Assembly (NCBI GenBank): GCA_009881125.1 | Contig: WXFH01000007.1 | Location: 4,543-68,542, forward strand | DNA from: Acidaminobacter sp. | GTDB lineage: Bacteria; Bacillota_A; Clostridia; Peptostreptococcales; Acidaminobacteraceae | Length of the DNA: 64,000 nt | Reading direction: 5' to 3' | Shown: positions 58,058-64,000 of the stretch, in pieces | Position numbering within the stretch: position 1 is the first letter of the stretch | Layout of the letters: the number at the start of each line of letters is the position of its first letter | The notes under the pieces: model-generated | What the model saw: only the letters and a program-made list of their open reading frames with translations | Databases searched by the model: none | What the model was told of the DNA's origin: nothing | Translations under genes and position numbers: made by a program

Positions 58058-59377
58058 ATGCAGAAACTCAGAAAAAATGATTTAGTCATCAAATCTCCGG
58101 GGCTGCAGATCCGCGAAAAAATTCAGCGGGATTATGGAGATTTGAAAACCTTCGCAAATAAGATAGATATGAGCGAATCATCCGTGGACCAATACCTGAC
58201 ACATAAAAACATGGGGTCCAGTACATTTAAAATCCGCCTGACAAGAGAACTGGGGCAGGATTTCAGGTCACTTTATAAATCTGATCATGAGCAGGTGGAA
58301 ACTTTAATTGAACGCTTCATGACAGAAGCAGACAGATATGAGCAGTTAAGCGAGCTGCAAATGGCTGAAGGGCTTCATGTTTTGGTTAAGGCCTGCGACG
58401 TAGATCCTTGGGCTATGGCAAGTACTTATTATGGTCAGGCGCTTTATCGCGAAGCCTGTGGGGAGACTGAAAAGGCACTGGGATATTTGAGCCGGGGCAT
58501 TGCATTGCTTCGATCTTCGGATGGTCAGGGACGGAATGCGGAGATACTGGCAATGCTGCTGACGCGGATGATTTGGATAGAACGACTATCGGCTGCCAAA
58601 GAGAAATTGTTTAAGGATTTGCAGAGCTGGTCTGTTTACCTGAAGCTCATTGAATCCAGGGACCTGAGAGCTGAGATGTGCTGTACCGTCAGCAAGGCTT
58701 TCCTGGAGCGCCAGGAAATGTCGACAGCTCGATTCTATACTACAATGGCCGGGGATCTGGCTGAGTCAGACTATGTCAAAGGTAAAGCGACACTTGGCGC
58801 TGTGCTGATGTCTGATGATTTGGAGTCATGCCGTGTCGCCGCTGCGGAGGCGGAGCGGCTTTTAAGAGGCGCTTCAGATTTAGTTCCGGAGTTATTGCTG
58901 GCCAGAGCAAGGATTTCTGAATTAGCGAATGACGGACGAGAAACCTTTAATTATCTTCATATGGCCATGGATCGGTGCGGCAGAAAACTGACTGCACACA
59001 GTCCTGAGCTGAGCGCTATGTGGTTCAGAAAGCTGCTTGAGGAAATAGAAGACGAAATTGAGTTCGAGCGTGCATTGAGAGCACATATTTTAAGATTGGT
59101 ATCTGAACTTGGAAAAGGGTATAAGTACGCTCGCAGTCATTTGCTTGAAACTTTTATCTGCTTGGGAAATAGACCGCTTTCAGGACTTGGGGCTTTTGAA
59201 TTGCTTAAGGATTTAGGCCGGATCCAGCATCCCGAGAGCTATCATCCTGCCATTTCTGAAGTCTGCTATAAGCTGTTGGGTAAGCTTGCAGCGAATGCAT
59301 TTGGAAGTGCCATTCCTGAAGAAATATTGCAATTTGAGGATACTGAGGCAGATCAGAGCAGTGTAATTGGTAAATAA
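58058..59377 (+). CDS. HTH regulator with helical-repeat domain, unassigned
   Basis: I do not recognise a named family member. The protein has 439 residues from ATG 58058 (GGGGTGA upstream). Residues about 15-60 look like a Cro/C1-type HTH (LKTFANKIDMSESSVDQYL). The rest is nearly all helical, with TPR-like pieces such as AMASTYYGQALYREACGETE, EKALGYLSRGIALLRS and FLERQEMSTARFYTTMAGDL. This layout is shared by peptide-responsive regulators of the PlcR/Rgg type and by many other HTH-TPR proteins. No signal-peptide gene is seen beside it. No promoter was clear; a terminator separates it from spoVS. Confidence 0.7.
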   Translation: MQKLRKNDLVIKSPGLQIREKIQRDYGDLKTFANKIDMSESSVDQYLTHKNMGSSTFKIRLTRELGQDFRSLYKSDHEQVETLIERFMTEADRYEQLSELQMAEGLHVLVKACDVDPWAMASTYYGQALYREACGETEKALGYLSRGIALLRSSDGQGRNAEILAMLLTRMIWIERLSAAKEKLFKDLQSWSVYLKLIESRDLRAEMCCTVSKAFLERQEMSTARFYTTMAGDLAESDYVKGKATLGAVLMSDDLESCRVAAAEAERLLRGASDLVPELLLARARISELANDGRETFNYLHMAMDRCGRKLTAHSPELSAMWFRKLLEEIEDEIEFERALRAHILRLVSELGKGYKYARSHLLETFICLGNRPLSGLGAFELLKDLGRIQHPESYHPAISEVCYKLLGKLAANAFGSAIPEEILQFEDTEADQSSVIGK

Positions 59378-59380
59378 AGT

Positions 59381-59409
59381 TTGACATAACGGTTTTAAAG
59401 TGGTAATAT
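59381..59409 (+). promoter_or_regulatory. promoter for cspA
   Basis: TTGACA (59381-59386), 17 bases, TAATAT (59404-59409). It starts four bases after the preceding stop codon and predicts a leader of about 135 bases. Confidence 0.75.
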
Positions 59410-59414
59410 AAGGT

Positions 59415-59550
59415 GTTGCTTAAATTAAGAGCAAATGATTTAACGTGTGTTTTTAGAATTGGTGTCCATTCAGTGGGCCCCCTGATTTTAAAAAGTCTCA
59501 GTTATATTCATTGCAAAGGTTTAAGACTAAAAAATTAGGAGGTACTCATT
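59415..59550 (+). promoter_or_regulatory. long 5' leader of cspA
   Basis: AGTCT near 59496 can pair with AGACT near 59524, just before the AGGAGG site; CAGTGGGCCCCCTG near 59470 is close to a palindrome. Long leaders that refold in the cold are known for cspA-type genes; here the role is inferred. Confidence 0.5.
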
Positions 59551-59751
59551 ATGAATGGTACAGTAAAATGGTTTAACGCAGACAAAGGTTTCGGTTTCAT
59601 CACAGCAGAAGACGGCAAGGACATCTTCGCTCACTACTCACAAATCAACTCAACAGGTTTCAGAACGCTTGAAGAAGGCCAAACGGTAACGTTTGATGTC
59701 GCTCAAGGCCAAAAAGGCCCACAAGCTGAGAACATTGTTGTCGTAAGATAA
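59551..59751 (+). CDS. cspA: cold shock protein
   Basis: Single-stranded nucleic-acid-binding OB-fold protein of 66 residues. [18 protein letters not shown] holds RNP1 (KGFGFI) and DIFAHYSQI is the RNP2 region. It acts as an RNA chaperone. ATG 59551 follows TTAGGAGGT. A single-gene transcript is likely, with its own promoter, long leader and terminator. Confidence 0.96.
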   Translation: MNGTVKWFNADKGFGFITAEDGKDIFAHYSQINSTGFRTLEEGQTVTFDVAQGQKGPQAENIVVVR

Positions 59752-59763
59752 TTTTGTGAAGGC

Positions 59764-59800
59764 AGCCCTGAATCTGAAAAGATTCAGGGCTTTTTAATTT
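59764..59800 (+). terminator. terminator after cspA
   Basis: AGCCCTGAATC (59764-59774) pairs perfectly with GATTCAGGGCT (59781-59791), followed by a T-rich tract. Confidence 0.9.
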
Positions 59801-59917
59801 TTTGGTTTTTCGCTATGGGCGGGGAAGAAGGTGAGAAGTCAGTCACAGTGTTGAAGGCGGCGTCAGCTGTTTAGATCGATCGACAGCGCCTCCACTTTGC
59901 GGATGTCTTCTTTTCAC

Positions 59918-59985
59918 TTGAATACTTGATAAAAGTTCGGTATAATAAATGCGAACTTATTAAACAAAATGACATTAAATGTTCG
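59918..59985 (+). promoter_or_regulatory. purB promoter with PurBox-like inverted repeat
   Basis: TTGAAT (59918-59923), 17 bases, TATAAT (59941-59946). AAGTTCG (59933-59939) and CGAACTT (59952-59958) form a perfect inverted repeat around the -10; their CGAA cores are 16 bases apart start to start. A further GTTCG is at 59981-59985. CGAAC-containing paired boxes are the PurR sites of Firmicutes. Confidence 0.55.
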
Positions 59986-60013
59986 ACAAAATAGAGCTGA
60001 AAGAGGTGCCTGG

Positions 60014-61444
60014 ATGAGTGAAGTATATGAAAATCCATTGATAACGCGTTATGCCAGCAAGGAGATGTCTCGGTTATTTTCAAGTCAGAAGAAATTTTCA
60101 ACTTGGAGAAAGCTGTGGATCGCACTGGCAGAGTCAGAGCAAGAGCTTGGTTTAGCCATTACAGACGAACAACTGGAGGCATTGAGAGCCCATGTCGAGG
60201 ATATAGACTTTGAATTAGCGGCTGCCTATGAGAAAAAACTTCGCCATGATGTCATGGCGCACGTCCATACTTATGGTGATGCCTGTCCGGTGGCGAGAGC
60301 TATTATCCACTTGGGTGCTACAAGCGCCTATGTAGGAGACAATACAGACATATTGGTTATGAAGGAAGCCCTGGAGCTGGTTCAAAAGAAACTTGCCAGC
60401 TTGCTCGCTGCACTGAAGGTTTTCGCGCTTGAGTACAAAGAGATGCCAACGCTTGGATTCACACACTTTCAGCCTGCGCAGCTGACTACGGTCGGTAAGC
60501 GCGCGACGCTATGGATGCAGGATTTGCTTTTGGATTATGAGGAAGTCACCTTTGCACTTGAAACGCTCAGAATGAGAGGCGTGAAGGGGACAACGGGAAC
60601 TCAGGCCAGTTTTTTAAGCCTTTTTGACGGGGATCATGAGAAGGTCAAAGCACTGGATCATCTCGTCGTGTCTAAATTCGGTTTTGAGGCATCTATTCCA
60701 GTCAGTGGCCAGACGTATTCCAGAAAGCTTGATTCCAGAGTGCTCAACGCATTGTCCCAAGTAGGACAATCCATGCATAAGATGACCAATGATTTGCGTT
60801 TGCTCCAGCATCTCAAAGAAGTTGAAGAACCCTTTGAAAAGCATCAGATTGGATCCTCCGCAATGGCATATAAGAGAAATCCAATGCGCTCTGAGCGTAT
60901 TGCATCACTCAGCCGTTTGGCTATGGCAAATGCACAAAACAGCGCCATGACTCAAAGCACTCAGTGGTTTGAAAGAACACTGGATGATTCTGCCAATAGA
61001 AGGGTATCAATTCCAGAAGGATTCCTGGCAATTGACGCATGTCTGGATATCGCTTTAAATGTCGTTTCAGGTCTGGTGGTGTATCCGGAGATGATTCGCC
61101 GGCATGTAGAAGCCGAACTGCCATTTATGGCAACAGAAAACATCATCATGGAAGCTGTCAAAGCCGGTGGAGACCGTCAGGATCTGCATGAGCGCATTAG
61201 AGTGCATTCAATGGAGGCCGGCAAAGAAGTAAAACTATATGGACGAAGCAATGATTTAATTGAACGGATTTTGAAGGATGATTATTTTAAATTGAACCAG
61301 GATGACTTAATGGCAATTTTAAAGCCGGAGAATTATGTAGGACGCGCACCGCAGCAAGTTGTAGAATTTATAGAAAACGAGATAGATCCAATTTTAAAAG
61401 CACATGAAGCGGATTTGCTTCAAGCTCAAGATCTTAAAGTATAA
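60014..61444 (+). CDS. purB: adenylosuccinate lyase
   Basis: Acts twice in purine synthesis, releasing fumarate from SAICAR and adenylosuccinate. The fumarase-superfamily signature [17 protein letters not shown] is intact; [15 protein letters not shown] and [15 protein letters not shown] hold active-site residues. The length is 476 residues. ATG 60014 follows AGAGGTG; the frame from 59969 would start inside the promoter region. No other pur gene is adjacent. Confidence 0.96.
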   Translation: MSEVYENPLITRYASKEMSRLFSSQKKFSTWRKLWIALAESEQELGLAITDEQLEALRAHVEDIDFELAAAYEKKLRHDVMAHVHTYGDACPVARAIIHLGATSAYVGDNTDILVMKEALELVQKKLASLLAALKVFALEYKEMPTLGFTHFQPAQLTTVGKRATLWMQDLLLDYEEVTFALETLRMRGVKGTTGTQASFLSLFDGDHEKVKALDHLVVSKFGFEASIPVSGQTYSRKLDSRVLNALSQVGQSMHKMTNDLRLLQHLKEVEEPFEKHQIGSSAMAYKRNPMRSERIASLSRLAMANAQNSAMTQSTQWFERTLDDSANRRVSIPEGFLAIDACLDIALNVVSGLVVYPEMIRRHVEAELPFMATENIIMEAVKAGGDRQDLHERIRVHSMEAGKEVKLYGRSNDLIERILKDDYFKLNQDDLMAILKPENYVGRAPQQVVEFIENEIDPILKAHEADLLQAQDLKV

Positions 61445-61452
61445 GACAGATC

Positions 61453-61473
61453 AGCCCGCGAAAGCGGGCTTTA
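61453..61473 (+). terminator. terminator after purB
   Basis: AGCCCGC (61453-61459) pairs with GCGGGCT (61464-61470) around GAAA, then TTAT. Confidence 0.75.
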
Positions 61474-61485
61474 TACTTGCGATTC

Positions 61486-61519
61486 AACTATTCTTTAAAT
61501 GTATATTTAGGGAATAGTT
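61486..61519 (+). promoter_or_regulatory. inverted repeat overlapping the recombinase promoter
   Basis: AACTATTC (61486-61493) is complementary to GAATAGTT (61512-61519), the right arm touching the -35 element. A possible operator. Confidence 0.4.
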
Positions 61520-61546
61520 GACGGCGGTTAAAATAAAAGCTATAAT
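61518..61546 (+). promoter_or_regulatory. promoter for the tyrosine recombinase
   Basis: TTGACG (61518-61523), 17 bases, TATAAT (61541-61546). It predicts a leader of about 185 bases, in which CCTTG/CAAGG (about 61565-61581), GCGG/CCGC and GGACT/AGTCC (about 61669-61692) hairpins can form. No known riboswitch was recognised. Confidence 0.7.
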
Positions 61547-61737
61547 TGGCTTAGGATCCATCAAACCTTGTGAGTCCAAGGTCTCCCCGTTTTTAATATT
61601 CCAGTTGGGTTATGCGGGTCTGCAGTAGCCGCCTTTAAACCCCTTCAATTCGATTTGAATTACTTAAGGACTTGTAACTTGTCATTTAGTCCATGCAGGT
61701 CTGACCCCAATAGTTCACTGGAGGTGCATCTAATCCT

Positions 61738-62979
61738 ATGAGTCGTAAACCTATCAAGATCCACAACAAATCCTCTAAGCCTGACAACATTGTGCTTCAG
61801 GAAAATGAACGCATTGAATTGTGTGAATCCATTGAACGCAAACTCCCCCATTACCTCAGCCCCTTCTTTACCTACTTAAAGAACGCAGTGTCGCTGAATA
61901 CGCGCGTGGCATATCTCAGAGATCTGGAATTCTTCTTTCGCTATCTTGTCCAAGAAACCCGTTTGACGGAGGCTGAAGAAACCCGGTTGGTTGAGCTCGA
62001 AACGCTGGATAAGCTGCACGCGCGGGATATTAATTATTACATGGGCGAATATTGTGCCAGATATGTGGTTTCAGGCAAAGATAATGATTATCTTATGGAG
62101 AATCATAATAGTTCACTTTGCAGAAAGCGCTCCAGCCTAAGTGTGTTTTTCAAGTATCTCTACCGTGAAGGTCTGATTGAACGCAACATAACGGATGGGT
62201 TTAATCCAATCAAACTGCCAAAGCCTCAGCCGGATGCCATCAAAAAACTGGAAATTGATGAAGTGGCAGTCATGCTGGACGCTGTCGAAACCGGTAAAGG
62301 ACTGACTGAAAAAGAACTTCAATACTGGCAAAAGACCAAACACCGTGATAAGGCAATTCTGATGCTCTTTACAACTTATGGACTGCGCCTCAGTGAACTG
62401 GAGCAGCTCAATCTCAGTTCCTTTCATTTTGGACGCGGTGAATTTAAAATTTACAGAAAACGTGGCAAAGAAGTCAATATGCCCATCAACCGTTCAATTG
62501 AGGCTGTCCTGAACGAGTACCTTGAGCTGGAGCGCAGCCTGATTCCGGTACAGAGTGGCTATGAGGACGCGTTATTTTTATCGCTCCAGGGCACACGCAT
62601 GACCGTCAAGGCCATACGTCAACTGGTGAAGAAATACACCTCTATCCCCCTCGGGACGTCCAGAAGTGATGGCTACAGTCCTCACAAACTTCGCGCGACA
62701 GCTGCTTCCTCCCTGATTGAGTACGGCTTTTCCATTTATGACGTACAGAGCTTACTTGACCACGACAACGTGACAACGACCCAGCTCTACGCGGCCCACA
62801 GAAAGAATCTAAAGCGTGAAATTGTCAATAAGTATGAGCTCCTCGATGAGTTTGACAAAGGGATACGTTCCAATTACAAAGCATTGCCGGGCGAACCGGA
62901 AGCCCTGCCAATTAATAAATCCGAAGTTGGATCAGAACCTGAATCTGCAAAACTTGAAGACAACTCAATTAATGAGTAA
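61738..62979 (+). CDS. tyrosine recombinase, XerC/XerD-like
   Basis: Site-specific recombinase of 413 residues. An N-terminal SAM-like core-binding domain (about residues 35-150: SLNTRVAYLRDLEFFFRYL) precedes the catalytic domain with Arg in TTYGLRLSELEQL, a lysine in IYRKRGKE, HKLRAT (His-x-x-Arg), LLDHDNVTTTQLY with the last His-like position and the nucleophile Tyr. It is longer than XerC/XerD (about 300), with an acidic tail. The context is chromosomal, with no integrase-flanking attachment site seen. It could be an extra Xer-like enzyme or a relict integrase. Confidence 0.88.
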   Translation: MSRKPIKIHNKSSKPDNIVLQENERIELCESIERKLPHYLSPFFTYLKNAVSLNTRVAYLRDLEFFFRYLVQETRLTEAEETRLVELETLDKLHARDINYYMGEYCARYVVSGKDNDYLMENHNSSLCRKRSSLSVFFKYLYREGLIERNITDGFNPIKLPKPQPDAIKKLEIDEVAVMLDAVETGKGLTEKELQYWQKTKHRDKAILMLFTTYGLRLSELEQLNLSSFHFGRGEFKIYRKRGKEVNMPINRSIEAVLNEYLELERSLIPVQSGYEDALFLSLQGTRMTVKAIRQLVKKYTSIPLGTSRSDGYSPHKLRATAASSLIEYGFSIYDVQSLLDHDNVTTTQLYAAHRKNLKREIVNKYELLDEFDKGIRSNYKALPGEPEALPINKSEVGSEPESAKLEDNSINE

Positions 62980-63016
62980 GAGAAGCAAGACATAAAATTT
63001 ATTTCATAAACAAAAA

Positions 63017-63040
63017 AACAGCACGCTTGTGCTGTTTTTT
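63017..63040. terminator. bidirectional terminator between convergent genes
   Basis: AACAGCAC (63017-63024) pairs with GTGCTGTT (63029-63036); an A tract lies before and a T tract after, serving both the recombinase and the minus-strand gene. Confidence 0.85.
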
Positions 63041-63047
63041 TAATATC

Positions 63048-63494
63048 CTATTCCAAATCAAGCGGAATCACAAGGATCTGGCCTGGATGAATGATGGCAT
63101 TCTCAAGTCCATTGGCTTTTTCTATAGCATAAATCAGGTGCCTGACATCATAGTCATGATTGAAAACGGTAGTATTGATCTCTTGTGCGATTCCCCACAA
63201 GGTGTCCCCTTTTTCGACCTGAACTTCCATTTGCTGAGGTTCGACTTCTGCCAGTGAAAAAGTTTCATTAAGGCTGCCGCTCATGATGAAAATTGCAATG
63301 ATCCATGAGAAAAGCGCCATCCAAAACCCTGCTGGGATTGATTTTTTTGAAGTTTTACGAGTGATACGTTTTTGAGGTGCATTGACCTCAGGATGGATCC
63401 GCGTTGGCCTTGCTGCAGACTGTGACAGGTAAGTTCTTTGAAAAGGAGTTCCTGTCGTAGATGTGTTCATAGCTGTGGTCATGGACTTTGTCAT
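63048..63494 (-). CDS. membrane-anchored LysM protein, likely SOS cell-division inhibitor (YneA-like)
   Basis: Protein of 148 residues: a Ser/Thr/Lys/Arg-rich cytoplasmic N-terminus (about 1-55), one membrane segment (GFWMALFSWIIAIFIM) and a C-terminal LysM domain (VEKGDTLWGIAQEIN; NAIIHPGQILVIP). The order membrane segment then LysM is that of YneA of Bacillus subtilis, which is 105 residues and blocks division after DNA damage. GGAGGTG lies eight bases before ATG 63494. Three LexA-type boxes surround the promoter. The membrane topology and regulation are seen; the division role is inference. Confidence 0.75.
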   Translation of the reverse strand: MTKSMTTAMNTSTTGTPFQRTYLSQSAARPTRIHPEVNAPQKRITRKTSKKSIPAGFWMALFSWIIAIFIMSGSLNETFSLAEVEPQQMEVQVEKGDTLWGIAQEINTTVFNHDYDVRHLIYAIEKANGLENAIIHPGQILVIPLDLE

Positions 63495-63509
63495 GGGTAT
63501 GGCACCTCC

Positions 63510-63521
63510 AAACGTTTGTTC
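63510..63521 (-). promoter_or_regulatory. LexA-type box 1 of the LysM gene
   Basis: Reads GAACAAACGTTT on the minus strand, between the promoter and the ribosome binding site. Confidence 0.6.
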
Positions 63522-63535
63522 TGGTTCTTGACTTC

Positions 63536-63564
63536 ATTATACACAAACGTATGTTCTGTGTAAA
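63536..63564 (-). promoter_or_regulatory. promoter of the LysM gene with LexA-type box 2 in its spacer
   Basis: On the minus strand TTTACA (63564-63559), 17 bases, TATAAT (63541-63536). GAACATACGTTT (63556-63545) fills the spacer, so a bound repressor would block RNA polymerase. Confidence 0.75.
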
Positions 63565-63574
63565 GATAAATTTA

Positions 63575-63586
63575 GAACAAATGTTT
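63575..63586. promoter_or_regulatory. LexA-type box 3 upstream of the LysM promoter
   Basis: GAACAAATGTTT on the plus strand, 11 bases upstream of the minus-strand -35; it could also serve a divergent transcript. Confidence 0.6.
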
Positions 63587-63607
63587 TATTTGTGGTGCTT
63601 GACTAAG

Positions 63608-63638
63608 ACCATCGGCAAAAATCTGCTGGTGGTTTTTT
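63608..63638 (+). terminator. plus-strand terminator-like hairpin with ACCATCGGCA core
   Basis: ACCATCGGCA (63608-63617) pairs with TGCTGGTGGT (63624-63633) using two G-U pairs, then six T. On the minus strand these become A-C mismatches, so it works on the plus strand. No plus-strand gene that would need it is visible. Confidence 0.55.
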
Positions 63639-63708
63639 CATGTCCGCATGCCCGTACCTGGAACGAAAATCGGGACGCTAACGTAAAATAAATTTGAAAA
63701 GTCTGCAA

Positions 63709-63760
63709 TTACTTAATCTTGGCAAAAACAACTTCTTCATCTTCACAAGTCGTGCCAGGT
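63709..63760 (-). pseudogene. possible 3' remnant of an interrupted gene
   Basis: Directly beyond the transposon end, in the same direction as tnpB, a frame reads PGTTCEDEEVVFAKIK and stops at TAA (63711-63709). It looks protein-like but is too short to identify. Confidence 0.25.
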
Positions 63761-63824
63761 TTGAACCTCCCATGACTCAAGTCACGGGATTCCTAAGAAC
63801 ACCGTTCTAACGAACAGTTTTTTA
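63761..63824 (-). ncRNA. IS200/IS605 right end and presumed TnpB guide RNA scaffold
   Basis: On the minus strand CCCGTGACT pairs with AGTCATGGG (63788-63769 region) with a G-U pair, followed by AGGTTCAA. This GAATCCC-stem-GGGAGGTTCAA form is typical of the right end of these elements, where the guide RNA (omega RNA) scaffold ends and the guide begins in the flanking DNA. The scaffold probably extends into the end of tnpB. The hairpin pairs fully only as minus-strand RNA, which supports the direction. Confidence 0.65.
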
Positions 63825-64000
63825 TTAGGCTATCCCCGCCGCACCAGCGGTTAGAAACCTTAGGGCTTCGTTTTTAATATTTATGCTTGCGTTAAGATCT
63901 CTGTCATGGATTGCACCACATTCCGGACAAATCCAATTTCTAACAGCCAGATTCTTAACGTCTTTATTCTTGTATCCGCAATTTGAGCACAATTGGCTTG
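63825..64000 (-). CDS. tnpB: IS200/IS605 family TnpB, C-terminal fragment
   Basis: The gene runs off the window; the last 57 residues are present, ending at TAA (63827-63825). They show the TnpB zinc ribbon, CSNCG and CPECG with 18 residues between the cysteine pairs, then [11 protein letters not shown], which holds the last RuvC aspartate. TnpB is an RNA-guided nuclease, the ancestor of Cas12, that helps keep the element in place. Four cysteines and the aspartate are intact, so this end is not decayed. The rest of tnpB and any tnpA lie outside. Confidence 0.9.
   Translation of the reverse strand, partial: SQLCSNCGYKNKDVKNLAVRNWICPECGAIHDRDLNASINIKNEALRFLTAGAAGIA

Larger units (their letters stand above)
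63495..63824. other. intergenic region between the LysM gene and tnpB
   Basis: From left to right it holds the LysM gene promoter with three LexA-type boxes, a plus-strand terminator-like hairpin (63608-63638), an unassigned stretch, a 16-codon minus-strand open tail (63709-63760) and the right end of an IS200/IS605-type element. The 67-codon plus-strand frame across it does not look like a gene. Confidence 0.6.

Noticed and set aside
61547..61737. Riboswitch or T-box in the recombinase leader
   Set aside because: None of the conserved cores I know (T-box, c-di-GMP, TPP, SAM, lysine) could be found, so only a structured leader is reported.
63488..63691. 67-codon plus-strand open frame between the LysM gene and tnpB
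   Set aside because: Cysteine- and aromatic-rich, no conserved motif, crosses LexA-type boxes and a terminator hairpin, no ribosome binding site.

Overview
This window looks like a core chromosomal segment of a Gram-positive Firmicute, most likely a spore-forming member of the Clostridia. The signs are PolC-type DNA polymerase III, CodY, RNase Y, RbgA, the ylxM-ffh and rimP-nusA-ylxR-ylxQ-infB-rbfA gene orders, a SpoIIIE/FtsK translocase and two spoVS genes. G+C content seems close to one half by eye (not counted). TTG and GTG starts are unusually common. The species cannot be resolved from the sequence alone. No rRNA, tRNA, CRISPR array or prophage was seen. Almost everything is on the + strand.

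Layout. 1-1768 is the end of a fatty-acid synthesis cluster (fabG 3' end, acpP, fabF). 1959-10562 holds RNase III, a radical SAM protein, SMC, and the signal recognition particle genes (ftsY, ylxM, ffh). 10636-15433 is a ribosome and RNA maturation block (rpsP, khpA, rimM, trmD, rplS, rbgA, rnhB, yraN, a small membrane protein). 15634-21300 carries DNA uptake, topology and nutrient-sensing genes (comM, dprA, topA, codY). 21499-33929 is rpsB-tsf-pyrH-frr-uppS-cdsA-dxr-rseP-ispG-polC, joining translation, isoprenoid and phospholipid synthesis and replication. 34136-44971 is the nusA/infB transcription-translation operon running on through rbfA, nrnA, truB, ribF, rpsO and pnp. 45052-55353 has an M16 peptidase, dut, lysC, ftsK/spoIIIE, rimO, pgsA, cinA and recA. 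55591-61444 has rny, two spoVS genes, an unassigned HTH/helical-repeat regulator, cspA and purB. 61738-64000 is the only accessory-like stretch: a tyrosine recombinase, a divergent membrane LysM protein with three LexA-type boxes, and the 3' end of an IS200/IS605-family tnpB with its right-end RNA hairpin.

Regulation seen in the sequence. A LexA-type palindrome (GAACATTTGTTC) sits just downstream of the recA promoter, and three near-copies surround the promoter of the minus-strand LysM gene, which makes that gene a good candidate for an SOS cell-division inhibitor of the YneA type. The purB promoter overlaps a PurBox-like inverted repeat. Structured leaders precede rplS, rpsB, rimP, rpsO, pnp and cspA; the pnp leader is a long stem resembling the RNase III-processed pnp leader of enteric bacteria. 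Many neighbouring genes overlap by four bases (rnc/radical SAM, rimM/trmD, rnhB/yraN, dxr/rseP, ylxR/ylxQ, nrnA/truB, rimO/pgsA), which suggests translational coupling.

I did not find a clearly new multi-gene system. The most interesting leads are the SOS-controlled LysM gene beside a recombinase and a TnpB element, the unassigned regulator next to the spoVS pair, the likely non-standard start codon of rny, and a recurring ACCATCGGC/GCCGATGGT palindrome in intergenic regions.
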